Part shown: one piece after another, positions 11,271 to 20,365 of the stretch | How positions within the stretch are numbered: the stretch's first letter is position 1 | How the letters are laid out: each line of letters starts with the position of its first letter | From: Streptomyces capillispiralis | GTDB taxonomy: Bacteria; Actinomycetota; Actinomycetes; Streptomycetales; Streptomycetaceae | Direction: 5' to 3' | DNA: 64,000 bases | Assembly (NCBI RefSeq): GCF_007829875.1 | Contig: NZ_VIWV01000001.1 | Coordinates: forward strand, 372,001-436,000 | The notes under the pieces: model-generated | What the model was told of the DNA's origin: nothing | The model's input: only the letters and a program-made list of their open reading frames with translations | Databases searched by the model: none | Position numbers and translations under genes: made by a program

Positions 11271-12857
11271 TCAGTGCGCCGTCTGCTCCTGGGCGGGGCG
11301 GGTGACGCCCAGGGCGGCCAGGGCCGCTCCCGCCAGGCAGAGCACGCCGGTGACGACGACGGCGGTGTGGACGCCGTTGAGGAAGGCGTGGCCGCTGCCC
11401 TGGGCGACGGCCGCCCGCAGGCCGGCCGGCATGTCCCCGGAGACGGGGGCGACGCCCATGGCCACGGCGTCCTTGGCCTCGTGCAGTCGCCCGGCCAGGT
11501 CCGCGGGCACGCCCGCGGCGGTCAGTTCCCCGGTGAGGGTCGATCCGACCCTGCTGCTGATCAGGGAGACCAGGACGGACGTACCGAGCGCCCCGCCGAT
11601 CTGCAGCGTGGTGGCCTGGAGTCCGCCGGCCACGCCCGCGTCGCGGACCGGGGCGCTGCCCACAATGGCCTCGGAGGAGGCGGCCATCACCATGCCGACG
11701 CCGAGGCCGAGGGCGACGAACGGCGGCCACATCGTGGCGTAGGAGGAGTCGGTCTGCCAGGTCAGCATGCCGAAGCAGGCGGCGGACTGGAGCACCATGC
11801 CGAGCGGCATGGTGAACCGGGCGCCGAGGCGCTGGGTCAGGGCCGCGCCGAGCGGGGAGGCGACCAGGGAGGCCAGGCTCAGCGGGAGGGTGCGGACGCC
11901 CGCCTCGACGGGGGTGAAGCCCCGTACGTTCTGGAGGTACAGCATCACGAAGAAGATCACGCCGAGCATGACGAAGAAGTTGAGCGCGGTGATGACCGCG
12001 CCCACCGTGAGCGTGCGGCTGCGGAACAGGCGCATCGGCAGCAGCGGGTGGGCGATGCGGGTCTGGTACCGGCCGAAGACGGCCAGCACCAGCACTCCGG
12101 CGGCGACGGCGCCCCAGGTGCCCGCGGAGGTCCAGCCCCAGGTCTCGCCCTTGACGACGCCGAGGACCACGCACAGCAGTCCGAGCGCGAGCAGCACGAC
12201 GCCGGGGACGTCGAAGCGGTGGGGGCCGCCGGCGGTGCGGCTCTGCGGGAGGACGCAGGCGCTGAAGACGAGCGCCACGACGCCGATGGGGGCGTTGATG
12301 TAGAAGACGGACTCCCAGCTGACGTGTTCGACGAGCAGGCCGCCGACGATGGGGCCGAGGGCCGTGGACACGGCCGAGACCATGGCCCAGATGCCGACCG
12401 CCATGCCGAACCTGCGGGGCGGGAAGGCCGCGCGCAGCAGTCCGAGGGTGTTGGGCATCAGCAGACCGCCGAAGACACCCTGGAGCGCGCGGAAGACGAC
12501 GACGCCCTCGATGGATCCGGACAGGCCGATGGCGACCGAGGCGAGGGTGAACCCGACGACGCCGACGAGGTAGTACGTGCGCCGCCCGAAGCGGTCGCCG
12601 AGTTTGCCGCCGAGGATGAGCGTGGCCGCGAGGGCGAGCAGGTAGGCGTTGGTCACCCACTGGAGCTGGGCCGTGGTGGCGTGCAGTTCGCTGCCGATCG
12701 CCGGGTTGGCGATGGCGACGACGGACGCGTCGAGCTGCACCATGAACAGGCCGAACGCGACGGCGCAGAGGGTGAGCCAGGGGCTGGACCGCGGACCGCC
12801 GGCGGGGGCGGGGGCGGGCGCGGTGGACTGATCCACGGACGTGGACGGGGACGGCAT
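11271..12857 (-). CDS. MFS drug efflux transporter, DHA2 (14-TM, EmrB/QacA) family
   Basis: 528-residue membrane protein. Motif A (LGGKLGDRFGRR), motif C-like ALGPIVGGLLVEHVSWESVFYIN and the early LDASVVAIANPAI, where the D1 motif lies, mark a proton-driven DHA2 antiporter. Fourteen hydrophobic segments are apparent. ATG start with AGAGAAGG upstream. It lies 168 bases downstream of, and co-oriented with, a MarR gene, so the two probably form a self-regulated efflux unit. The substrate cannot be predicted. Confidence 0.93.
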   Translation of the reverse strand: MPSPSTSVDQSTAPAPAPAGGPRSSPWLTLCAVAFGLFMVQLDASVVAIANPAIGSELHATTAQLQWVTNAYLLALAATLILGGKLGDRFGRRTYYLVGVVGFTLASVAIGLSGSIEGVVVFRALQGVFGGLLMPNTLGLLRAAFPPRRFGMAVGIWAMVSAVSTALGPIVGGLLVEHVSWESVFYINAPIGVVALVFSACVLPQSRTAGGPHRFDVPGVVLLALGLLCVVLGVVKGETWGWTSAGTWGAVAAGVLVLAVFGRYQTRIAHPLLPMRLFRSRTLTVGAVITALNFFVMLGVIFFVMLYLQNVRGFTPVEAGVRTLPLSLASLVASPLGAALTQRLGARFTMPLGMVLQSAACFGMLTWQTDSSYATMWPPFVALGLGVGMVMAASSEAIVGSAPVRDAGVAGGLQATTLQIGGALGTSVLVSLISSRVGSTLTGELTAAGVPADLAGRLHEAKDAVAMGVAPVSGDMPAGLRAAVAQGSGHAFLNGVHTAVVVTGVLCLAGAALAALGVTRPAQEQTAH

Positions 12858-13025
12858 GGGTGAGCCTTCTCTTGGTGGGATGGGACCTGCGGAGGGCGGC
12901 CCGCGCGGCACGGCACGGCGGCACGGGTCACGCACGGGGCCGTGCGTGACCGGCGTCCGGAAGGAGCCCGCGTCGGGTGCGCGGGGCGTGGGACGGTGCC
13001 GGGCCGCCCGGGGCGGGCCGCCCGG

Positions 13026-13502
13026 TCAGTGGGCGGGGGGCTGCAGCCGGTGCGTCAGGGCGGTGAGCGCTTCCATGGCGGAGCCGAGGGCGCCGAGTTC
13101 GCCGTCGGTGAGGGACGTCAGGGCCTGCCTGAGGTGCTCGGTCTCCAGCGCGCGCACCTCGGCCAGCCGCCGGCGGGCGGTGTCGGTCGGGTAGAGGTGG
13201 GCGATCCGCTTGTCGGTGCTGTCCTGCCGGCGCTCCAGCAGTCCCGCCTCGGTCATCTGCGAGACGAGGGTGCTGACGTTGTTCGGCTTCATCAGCAGCG
13301 CCTGTGCGGCCTCGCGCACGGTGGTGCCCTCGGACCGGGCGACGAACCGCAGCAGCGCGAGCTGGCCCTCGGGGGGCTTGGGGTGCGGGAAGTCGCGGGC
13401 GATCCGCCGGTCCAGGGCCCGGTACAGCGCGGGGAGGCATGCCGCGAGGCCGGCGGCCGTGCGGTCGATGTCCCGGCGGGGGGCGCTGGAGGAGTCGGTC
13501 AC
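13026..13502 (-). CDS. MarR family transcriptional regulator
   Basis: 158-residue winged-helix protein. The recognition region reads GTTVREAAQALLMKPNNVSTLVSQMTEAGLLERRQDSTDKR, with the wing Asp-Lys-Arg typical of MarR. MarR dimers usually repress their own promoter and that of an efflux pump until a phenolic or drug ligand binds; here the pump is the MFS gene immediately downstream. The GTG start has no Shine-Dalgarno, and a good -35/-10 pair places the transcription start at or within a few bases of the GTG, so translation is probably leaderless. Confidence 0.92.
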   Translation of the reverse strand: MTDSSSAPRRDIDRTAAGLAACLPALYRALDRRIARDFPHPKPPEGQLALLRFVARSEGTTVREAAQALLMKPNNVSTLVSQMTEAGLLERRQDSTDKRIAHLYPTDTARRRLAEVRALETEHLRQALTSLTDGELGALGSAMEALTALTHRLQPPAH

Positions 13503-13508
13503 CCGGCG

Positions 13509-13538
13509 TGAATAGATATGGGGCTATAGCTATGTCAA
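13509..13538 (-). promoter_or_regulatory. Promoter of marR-MFS operon, apparently leaderless
   Basis: On the minus strand TTGACA (13538-13533) and TATTCA (13514-13509) are separated by 18 bases. The -10 hexamer ends only six bases before the GTG at 13502. The spacer holds the self-complementary ATAGCTAT, a plausible MarR half-operator. Confidence 0.6.
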
Positions 13539-13562
13539 AAGAGGTATGCCGTAAGAGGTATG
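13539..13562. repeat. Direct repeat AAGAGGTATG x2 upstream of the marR promoter
   Basis: Two perfect copies of AAGAGGTATG start at 13539 and 13553, a 14-base period, immediately upstream of the -35 element. A binding site for the MarR protein or an activator is likely. Confidence 0.5.
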
Positions 13563-13602
13563 GGGCCCGGCGCGCTCCGGTGCCGCCCGCCGGCCGGCGG
13601 GG

Positions 13603-13944
13603 TCAGCGGTCGGTGAGCGGCGACACGGTGTCGCGTATGTCGAAGACCTGGTCGAGGCCGGTCAGGTGGAGCAGGCGCCTCATGTTGGCCGGTACCGCCA
13701 CCAGGACGACCTCGCCCCCGGCCGACACGACGTGGTTGCGCACGGCGATCAGCGCGGTGATGCCGCTCGAGTCGCAGAACGCCAGGTCGTTCAGGTTCAC
13801 CTCCAGCAGCCGGCCGGGCGCGACGGCGGCCGCCTCCTGGCCGCTGTGGCGCAGCTGCTGGGCGTTGGTGTGGTCGAGGTCGCCGGAGACGGCGAGGACG
13901 AGGCCGACGGGCGCGTGCGACGTGGTGATCGTCAGTGGCTTCAT
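13603..13944 (-). CDS. STAS-domain anti-sigma factor antagonist (RsbV-like)
   Basis: 113-residue single STAS domain. The phosphorylatable serine lies in FCDSSGITALIAV near residue 60, preceded by the conserved LEVNLNDL strand. Such proteins, when dephosphorylated, bind the anti-sigma kinase and free the sigma factor. It follows the PP2C phosphatase gene by seven bases, which makes it the obvious phosphatase substrate. It is the last gene of the rsbQ-rsbP-like operon. Confidence 0.92.
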   Translation of the reverse strand: MKPLTITTSHAPVGLVLAVSGDLDHTNAQQLRHSGQEAAAVAPGRLLEVNLNDLAFCDSSGITALIAVRNHVVSAGGEVVLVAVPANMRRLLHLTGLDQVFDIRDTVSPLTDR

Positions 13945-13951
13945 GCGGGTT

Positions 13952-15220
13952 TCAGGATCCGGTGTCGGTGCGGTCGGGGAGACCGATGGCGAGCAGGGCC
14001 GTGTCGTCGTCGAGTCCGTCGCCGAAGCCGCGCAGCAGCTCGGTCAGGCCGTCGATGACGCGCCGGGGCCCCGAGGGGGTGAGACCGGCGGCGAAGGATT
14101 GCAGCGCGTCGTAGCCGTAGAGCTCCTTGCCGGGGCCGATCCGCGCCTCGGTGAGGCCGTCCGTGTACAGCAGCAGGGTGTCGCCCGGATGCAGGGTGGT
14201 GCGGGCCGTGACGAACTGCGCCGCGGGCAGGGCGCCGACGAGCATGCCACCCCGGGTGGAGAGGTACTCGGCGCCGCCGTCCCCGCGCAGGACCAGCGCG
14301 GGAGGGTGGCCGCCGGAGGCCAGCCGGACGTGCACGCTGTCCCCCGCGCGTTCCAGGACGCCGACCACGGCGGTGCAGTACCGGGGGTCGTCACCGGTGT
14401 ACCGCTCCAGCAGGACGGTGTTGAGCATGCCCAGGTTGGCGACGGGGTCGGGGTCGTGCAGGGCCGCGGCACGCAGGGTGTAGCGGGTGAGGGAGGTCAG
14501 CGCGGCGGCCTGCGGTCCCTTGCCGCACACGTCGCCGAGGAAGAAGGCGAACCGGTCGTCGCCGTCCAGCGCGAACAGGTCGTAGAAGTCGCCGCCCAGC
14601 TGGATCGGTGAGGCCGTGTGGTAGTGGCAGGCGGTCTCCACGCCCGGGATGTCCGGCAGGGTCGCGGGCAGCAGGCTCTGCTGGAGCACGGCCAGCGCCT
14701 CGCGCAGCTGCTCGCGGTCGGCCTCGGCCTGTCTGCGGGCGTCGTCGGCGGCGCGGCGGGCGCGCAGCAGTTCCTGCTCGTAGGCGCGCCGGTCGGTGGC
14801 GTCGAAGACGGTGGTCCTGATCAGCAGGGGTTCGCCGTCGTCGCTCCTCTTGACCGTCGAGGTGACGAGCACGGGCAGCCGGGAGCCCTGCGCGGTCTTC
14901 ATCTCCAGGGCGATGCCGCCGAGGTGGCCCTGCATGCGCAGCAGGGGGGCGAAGTGCGTCTCGTGGTACAGCCTGCCGCCGACCGTGAGCAGGTCGCTGA
15001 AGCGGATCCGGCCCACGACCTCGTCGCGGGTCAGCCCGAGCCAGTCCAGCAGGGTCGCGTTGATCTTGGCGACGGTGCCGTCCATCAGGGTGGACAGGTA
15101 TCCGCAGGGCGCCGACTCGTACAGGTCCTCCGCGGAGTCCTCCAGCAGCGCGCTGAAAGCGGCGCGCGTACTGGGTACGCCCATGCCCGACCCCTCGGAG
15201 CCACCGGTCGCCGGACTCAT
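13952..15220 (-). CDS. rsbP: PAS-PP2C phosphatase, RsbP-like
   Basis: 422 residues. An N-terminal PAS domain (about 28-150, CGYLSTLMDGTVAKINATLLDWLGLTR) is joined by an Arg/Ala-rich coiled coil (about 155-190) to a PP2C/SpoIIE phosphatase domain (195-415, with GGDFYDLF, FLGDVCGKG and DDDTALLAIGL metal-ligand motifs). This is the arrangement of Bacillus RsbP, which dephosphorylates RsbV under energy stress. The start ATG overlaps the stop of the upstream hydrolase as ATGA, so the two are translationally coupled, as RsbQ is needed for RsbP activity in Bacillus. The symbol is by homology. Confidence 0.88.
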   Translation of the reverse strand: MSPATGGSEGSGMGVPSTRAAFSALLEDSAEDLYESAPCGYLSTLMDGTVAKINATLLDWLGLTRDEVVGRIRFSDLLTVGGRLYHETHFAPLLRMQGHLGGIALEMKTAQGSRLPVLVTSTVKRSDDGEPLLIRTTVFDATDRRAYEQELLRARRAADDARRQAEADREQLREALAVLQQSLLPATLPDIPGVETACHYHTASPIQLGGDFYDLFALDGDDRFAFFLGDVCGKGPQAAALTSLTRYTLRAAALHDPDPVANLGMLNTVLLERYTGDDPRYCTAVVGVLERAGDSVHVRLASGGHPPALVLRGDGGAEYLSTRGGMLVGALPAAQFVTARTTLHPGDTLLLYTDGLTEARIGPGKELYGYDALQSFAAGLTPSGPRRVIDGLTELLRGFGDGLDDDTALLAIGLPDRTDTGS

Positions 15221-16023
15221 CGGCCGAGGCCCGAGACGAATGCCGAGATCGCCGACGCGGTCGCCTCCGGGGCGCTCAGCTGGGGGCAGTGGCCGGTGGC
15301 GGCCAGGGTGACCAGCTCGCTCCCGGGTATCACGGAGTGCACGTACGCGCCGACCTCCCGGGGCGCGATGGCGTCGTGCTCGCACTCCAGGATCAGTGTC
15401 GGCACGCTCACGCCCTCGAGGTCCTTGCGGCTGTCGGACAGGAAGGTGGTGCGCGCGAAGACCCGGGCGATGTCCGGGTCGGTGGCGCAGAAGCTGTTGG
15501 TCAGCTCCTGGCCCAGCTCGGGCCGGTCCGGGTTGCCCATGATCACGGGGGCCATGGCCGCCGACCAGCCGAGGTAGTTCGACTCCAGCGACTCCAGGAG
15601 TTCGTCGATGTCCTGCTCGGTGAAGCCGCCGCGGTAGCCCTCGTCGTCGATGTAGCAGGGCGACGGGCACACCATGACCAGTGAGCCGATCCGCTCCGGG
15701 GCCTCGGCCTGGGCCAGTACGCCGGCCATCGCGCTCACGGAGTGGCCGACGAAGACGGCGTCGCGCAGGTCCAGCTCCTCGCAGACCTCCACCACGTCGC
15801 GCGCGTAGCCGTGGAGGGAGGAGTAGCGCTCCTCCTGCCAGGCCGACAGGTCGGAGCGGCCGGCGCCCACGTAGTCGAAGAGCACCACCCGGTTCTCCCG
15901 GGCCAGGGCCGGCTCGACCAGACGCCACATGTTCTGGTCACAGCCGAATCCGTGCGCCAGGACGACCGTGCGGCCGGAGGGGCGGCCGGTCACACGGATG
16001 TTGTTCCTGCGGTGGATGCTCAT
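15217..16023 (-). CDS. rsbQ: RsbQ-like alpha/beta hydrolase, activator of the PP2C phosphatase
   Basis: 268 residues, closely resembling Bacillus RsbQ over its whole length as I recall it: LAHGFGCDQNMW, VVLFDYVGAGRSDL, VFVGHSVSAM, LVMVCPSPCYIDDEGYRGGF and FCATDPDIARVFA. The nucleophile Ser is near residue 95, Asp near 215 and His near 243 (TGHCPQ). RsbQ proteins and their plant relatives D14/KAI2 are small-molecule sensors that hydrolyse or bind a hydrophobic ligand. Gene order rsbQ-rsbP-STAS with overlapping reading frames makes the function convincing. The start was chosen at the ATG giving RsbQ-like length. Confidence 0.9.
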   Translation of the reverse strand: MSIHRRNNIRVTGRPSGRTVVLAHGFGCDQNMWRLVEPALARENRVVLFDYVGAGRSDLSAWQEERYSSLHGYARDVVEVCEELDLRDAVFVGHSVSAMAGVLAQAEAPERIGSLVMVCPSPCYIDDEGYRGGFTEQDIDELLESLESNYLGWSAAMAPVIMGNPDRPELGQELTNSFCATDPDIARVFARTTFLSDSRKDLEGVSVPTLILECEHDAIAPREVGAYVHSVIPGSELVTLAATGHCPQLSAPEATASAISAFVSGLGR

Positions 16024-16049
16024 TCGCCCATGCTCGCACGCCGGACGGG

Positions 16050-16073
16050 AAACCCGAACGGACGGCTGGATTC
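16050..16073 (-). promoter_or_regulatory. Weak SigB-like promoter candidate for the rsbQ operon
   Basis: On the minus strand GAAT, 14 bases, then GGGTTT resembles the Streptomyces SigB-family consensus GNNT-N14-16-GGGTAY with one mismatch at -10. It sits about 27 bases before the rsbQ start. The pattern is short and could be chance. Confidence 0.3.
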
Positions 16074-16108
16074 CAGATCGAGTGGGCCTCGTCACTGGTG
16101 GGGGGACT

Positions 16109-17014
16109 TCACGGCCGGCCGTCCGCCGGGGCGCCGGGGTGAGCACCGTCGGTCCTGGCCTCCAGCGCGCGCAGCACGGCCACCATGTCCTCACCGCCGT
16201 GGCCCTGCGCCACGGTCTCGCCGAAGAGCGCGTGGCAGACGTCGAGGAGCGGCGAGGCCACCCCCGCCGTGCGGGCGGCCCGCGCGATCAGCCGGTTGTT
16301 CTTCAGTACGTCCGTGGCGGCGGCCTGCACCGCGAAGTCCCGGGCGAGCAGTTTGGGCGCCTTCATCCGCGAGACGGCGCTGGCCATCGGGCCCGCGTCC
16401 AGGACGTCCAGGAAGCGGGCCCGGTCGAGCCCGTGCCGGTCGGCGAAGTGGAACGCCTCGGTCAGTCCGGTGACCTGGGTGATCAGGAACAGGTTCACCG
16501 AGAGTTTCATCAGCAGGGCGTTCGGGACGGGGCCGCAGTCGAACGTCTCACTGCACAGGGAGGCGAGCAGCGGCCGCACGGCCGTCACGGCGGCGGGGTC
16601 GCCGGCCAGCATCGCGACCAGTTGCCCCTGTTCCGCCGGCACCCGGGAACCGGAGACCGGGACCTCGGCGTACGCGCCGCCCGCGGCGCGGACGTCGGCC
16701 TCCAGGGCGGCCGAGTACTCCGGTGACGTGGTGCCCATGTGGACGACCGTGTGCCCGGCGACCCGGGCGGCGAAGTCGGGGGTGCCGCGGCCCAGCACCG
16801 CGTCGACGGCCTCCTCGTCGGCCAGCATGAGAAGCACGGTGCCGGCCCGCTCGAAGACCTCGGCGGGGCCCGCGGCGACCTCGGCCCCGGCGGCGCGCAG
16901 GGGCGCGCACCGGGCGGGGGTGCGGTTCCAGACGACGAGGGGCGTCCCCGCGCGGGCGAGGTTGAGTGCCATGGGCCGGCCCATGACACCGAGTCCGATG
17001 AAGCCCACGTGCAC
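16109..17014 (-). CDS. NAD(P)-dependent beta-hydroxyacid dehydrogenase (3-hydroxyisobutyrate dehydrogenase family)
   Basis: 301 residues. The Rossmann motif [16 protein letters not shown] opens the protein. The substrate-binding [19 protein letters not shown] and the catalytic-Lys helix [14 protein letters not shown] follow, the hallmarks of the HIBADH/6-PGDH superfamily. It catalyses reversible oxidation of a 3-hydroxy acid; imine reductases share the fold, but the catalytic Lys favours a dehydrogenase. GTG start. It is divergent from a TetR gene, and palindromes between them imply repression by that TetR. Confidence 0.9.
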   Translation of the reverse strand: MHVGFIGLGVMGRPMALNLARAGTPLVVWNRTPARCAPLRAAGAEVAAGPAEVFERAGTVLLMLADEEAVDAVLGRGTPDFAARVAGHTVVHMGTTSPEYSAALEADVRAAGGAYAEVPVSGSRVPAEQGQLVAMLAGDPAAVTAVRPLLASLCSETFDCGPVPNALLMKLSVNLFLITQVTGLTEAFHFADRHGLDRARFLDVLDAGPMASAVSRMKAPKLLARDFAVQAAATDVLKNNRLIARAARTAGVASPLLDVCHALFGETVAQGHGGEDMVAVLRALEARTDGAHPGAPADGRP

Positions 17015-17053
17015 GACGCACCGCCGTTTCCGGGCCGCCCGGAGGCGCCCCTG

Positions 17054-17098
17054 CTATGACCGTCGTCATAGTAGCGGCTGTCATGACAGCGGTCATAG
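17054..17098. promoter_or_regulatory. TetR operator cluster between dehydrogenase and tetR
   Basis: CTATGAC and GTCATAG flank four bases at 17054-17071, a perfect 14-base palindrome GCTGTCATGACAGC lies at 17077-17090, and a further half-site GGTCATAG follows at 17091. The shared core is TGAC/GTCA. The position in a 119-base divergent gap is ideal for dual control. Confidence 0.65.
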
Positions 17099-17133
17099 GG
17101 TGGCGGGAGAACGCGAGGAAGGGGAGGCCGGCG

Positions 17134-17751
17134 ATGGCGGTGTCCGGACGGGGACCCCGGGAGCGGATGGTCTTCAGCGCCGCCCAGCTGATCCGGCGGG
17201 ACGGGGTCGCCGCCACGGGGATGCGGGAGGTGGCCGCGCACGCCGGGGCGCCCCGCGGTTCGCTCCAGCACTACTTCCCGGGCGGCAAGGAGCAGCTGGT
17301 CAACGAGGCGGTGGGCTGGGCGGGCCGGTACGCGGGCGACCGCGTGGCCCGCTTCCTGGCCGCGCTGCCGGAGCCGACGCCCGGCGGGCTGTTCGCCGAG
17401 ATGGTCCGCCAGTGGACCGACGAGTACGAGACCGCCGGCTTCGGTGGCGGCTGCCCGGTGGCCGCCGCCACCGTCGACCGGGCGGGGTCCACCGAGTCGA
17501 CGCGGGAGGCCGCGACCGCCGCCTTCGCCCGCTGGACGGGCGCGGTGGCCCGGGCGCTGTCGGACATGGGTGTCCCCGCCGAGCGGGCCGGGCCGCTCGC
17601 CACCCTCATGATCAGTTCCCTCGAAGGGGCCATCCTCCTCGCCCGCGCCGAGCGGGACGTACGCGCCCTGACGACGGTGGCCCGCGAACTGGGACCCCTT
17701 CTGGACGCGGCGGTGACCAGCACCGACTCCGGGCACTGTGCCGAGGGGTGA
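17134..17751 (+). CDS. TetR family transcriptional regulator
   Basis: 205 residues. The helix-turn-helix is MREVAAHAGAPRGSLQHYFPGGKEQL (about 30-58), a TetR subclass (YxaF/LmrA-like) with the GSLQHYFPGGKEQL phrase and a C-terminal domain with GGCPVAAATVD. ATG at 17134 with GGGGAGG upstream; an in-frame ATG at 17056 lies within the operator and would add a poor N-terminus. It probably controls itself and the divergent dehydrogenase through the palindromes at 17054-17098. Confidence 0.9.
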   Translation: MAVSGRGPRERMVFSAAQLIRRDGVAATGMREVAAHAGAPRGSLQHYFPGGKEQLVNEAVGWAGRYAGDRVARFLAALPEPTPGGLFAEMVRQWTDEYETAGFGGGCPVAAATVDRAGSTESTREAATAAFARWTGAVARALSDMGVPAERAGPLATLMISSLEGAILLARAERDVRALTTVARELGPLLDAAVTSTDSGHCAEG

Positions 17752-17819
17752 CGCCGTGTTGACTAAAGTGGGCGCGCCAGTACCCGGCCATTCATGGACC
17801 AGTGAGGTAAGCGCGAACC

Positions 17820-19724
17820 ATGCCGACCGAAACGTTTGAGTTCCAGGTAGAGGCCCGTCAGCTGCTGCAGCTGATGATCCACTCGGTCTACTCGAACAAG
17901 GACGTCTTCCTCCGCGAACTCGTCTCCAACGCCTCCGACGCGCTCGACAAGCTGCGTCTGGCCGCGCTGCGGGACGACACGCTGGACGCCGACGTCTCCG
18001 ACCTGCACATCGAGCTGGAGATCGACAAGGACGCCCGCACCCTCACCGTGCGGGACAACGGCATCGGGATGTCGTACGACGAGGTCGGGCAGCTCATCGG
18101 CACGATCGCCAACTCGGGCACCGCCGAGTTCCTGCGCGAGCTGCGCCAGGCGCAGGACAAGGCCGGCGCGGAGGGGCTGATCGGCCAGTTCGGCGTCGGG
18201 TTCTACTCGGGCTTCATGGTCGCGGACGAGGTCACGCTGCTCACCCGGCGGGCGGGCGAGGAGCGGGGCACCCGCTGGACCTCGCGCGGCGAGGGCACGT
18301 ACACGCTCGAGGCGGTCGACGACGTGCCGCAGGGCACCTCGGTCGTCCTGCACCTGAAGCCGGCCGACCCCGACAACCAGCTGCACGACTACACCTCGGT
18401 CTGGAAGATCAAGGAGATCGTCAAGCGCTACTCGGACTTCATCACCTGGCCGGTCAGGCTCGTCGGTGAGGCGGGCGACGACGGCGAGGCGGCGGCGCCC
18501 GAGACGCTGAACTCGATGAAGGCGCTGTGGGCGCGCTCGCGCGAGGAGGTGTCCGAGGAGGAGTACCACGAGCTGTACAAGCACATCGGCCACGACTGGC
18601 GCGAACCGCTGCAGACCATCCAGCTGCAGGCCGAGGGCACCTTCGAGTACCAGGCCCTGCTGTTCGTCCCGTCGCACGCCCCGCACGACCTCTTCCAGCA
18701 GAACTTCAAGCGCGGGGTGCAGCTCTATGTGAAGCGCGTCTTCATCATGGACGACTGCGAGGCGCTGCTGCCGCCCTACCTGCGGTTCGTCAAGGGCGTC
18801 GTCGACGCGCAGGACCTCTCGCTGAACGTGTCCCGCGAGATCCTCCAGCAGGACCGGCACATCCGGATGATGCAGCGCCGGCTCACCAAGAAGGTGCTGT
18901 CGTCGGTCAAGAGCATGATGACCGACGACGCCGAGCGGTACGCCACGTTCTGGCGGGAGTTCGGGGCCGTGCTCAAGGAGGGTCTGGTCACCGACCCGGA
19001 CCACCGTGACGCCCTCCTCGCGGTGGCGTCGTTCGCGACCACGCACGGCGACGACGGCAACCCCACGGTCACGCTCGAGCAGTACGTGGAGCGGATGCGG
19101 GACGGCCAGGAGGACATCTACTACATCACCGGCGAGTCCCGCGAGAGCATCGACAGCTCCCCGCACATGGAGGCCTTCCGGGAGCGCGGCATCGAGGTGC
19201 TGCTGCTCACCGACCCCGTGGACGAGGTGTGGGTCGACGCCGTGGGCGAGTTCGGCGGCAAGCCGCTGCGGTCGATCGCCAAGGGCGAGATCGACCTCGG
19301 CGCGCGCGAGGACGAACAGGGCGAGGACGACCGGGAGAAGCAGGCCGAGGAGTACGCGGGACTGCTCGGCTGGATGCGGGAGCGGCTGGAGGAGGACGTC
19401 AAGGAGGTGCGTCTGTCGACGCGTCTGACGGTGTCCCCGGCCTGTCTCGTCGCCGACGCGAACGACCTGACGCCGGCGCTGGAGAACATGTACCGGGCCA
19501 TGGGCCAGGAGGTGCCGAGCGCCCGCCGCATCCTCGAACTCAACCCGGACCACGCGCTGGTGAAGGGTCTGAACGAGGCGTACGGGGCGCGCGAGGACCG
19601 CTCGGAGCTCACCGAGACCGCCGACCTGCTGTACTCCCTGGCCGTGCTGGCGGAGGGCGGCCGGCCCAAGGACCCGGCGCGGTTCGTGCGGCTGATGGCC
19701 GACCGGCTGGAGCGCACCCTGTGA
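17820..19724 (+). CDS. htpG: Molecular chaperone HtpG (bacterial Hsp90)
   Basis: 634 residues, normal full length. The N-terminal ATPase has [28 protein letters not shown] and [11 protein letters not shown]; the middle domain has the catalytic-Arg loop [10 protein letters not shown]; the C-terminal dimerisation domain lacks the eukaryotic MEEVD tail. It is an ATP-dependent cytosolic chaperone for stressed proteins. ATG with GAGGTAAG upstream. A TTGACT at 17759 could be the -35 of its promoter. It is monocistronic, 68 bases after the tetR stop. Confidence 0.97.
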
Positions 19725-19748
19725 GGTGAGAGCGCGCCCTGCCCGTGC

Positions 19749-20279
19749 TCAGACGCGGGCCGGTTCGCCGCGCCCCGGCCCGCGGGCACCGGCCCGCGGG
19801 CACCGGCCGCGGCGGGTCGGCCCCCAGGGCTTGAGGACCGAGATCACCGTCACGAGGACGTAGGCGGAGAGGGAGACGACCGGACCCACGAGGACGTCGC
19901 CCCCGTCGGGCAGGGGGTGACCGGCGGTCACGGCCGCCGCGGCGGCGTCCACCCCCGGACGCAGCGCGAAGGCGGTCGCGGTGGTCGTGGCCAGGGTCAG
20001 CCAGAACTTCGTCCGGACCCAGCGGTGCCGGGCCAGTCCCCAGGGGGTGCCCAGGGACAGCACGAGGCCGCTGGTCAGGGTCAGGAGGGCGAACGGCAGC
20101 ACGAGCCGGTCGGCGAGAAGCTTCATGGCCCGCACGGACGCCTCCACCGCGGCCGGCGACGCGGTGGTGTTCGCGGTGACGCCGAGTGCGAGCAGCCCGA
20201 CACCGAGTCCGAGCCAGCCGGCGGAGGCGACGACATGGATGACGAGGTGGGCCCGGCGTGCGGGGCGGCTGAGTCTCAC
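19749..20279 (-). CDS. Hypothetical four-TM membrane protein
   Basis: About 176 residues with four hydrophobic segments (near 12-35, 53-77, 90-105, 128-150) and an Arg/Gly-rich cytoplasmic tail after LSAYVLVTVISVLKPWG. Proteins with this ending are common in Streptomyces, but I know no function. The start is uncertain: GTG at 20279 gives a short basic N-terminus before the first segment, and GTG at 20285 is possible. It is co-oriented with and 86 bases after the FemAB-like gene, possibly the same transcript. Its 3' end converges on htpG. Confidence 0.75.
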   Translation of the reverse strand: MRLSRPARRAHLVIHVVASAGWLGLGVGLLALGVTANTTASPAAVEASVRAMKLLADRLVLPFALLTLTSGLVLSLGTPWGLARHRWVRTKFWLTLATTTATAFALRPGVDAAAAAVTAGHPLPDGGDVLVGPVVSLSAYVLVTVISVLKPWGPTRRGRCPRAGARGPGRGEPARV

Positions 20280-20365
20280 CCGCACCACGGTGCCGGGCCC
20301 GGACGCCGGGAACGTCCGACGGTGGGAGTAACCCCGCGTACGGACGTGGGCGTACGGCCCGGGGG

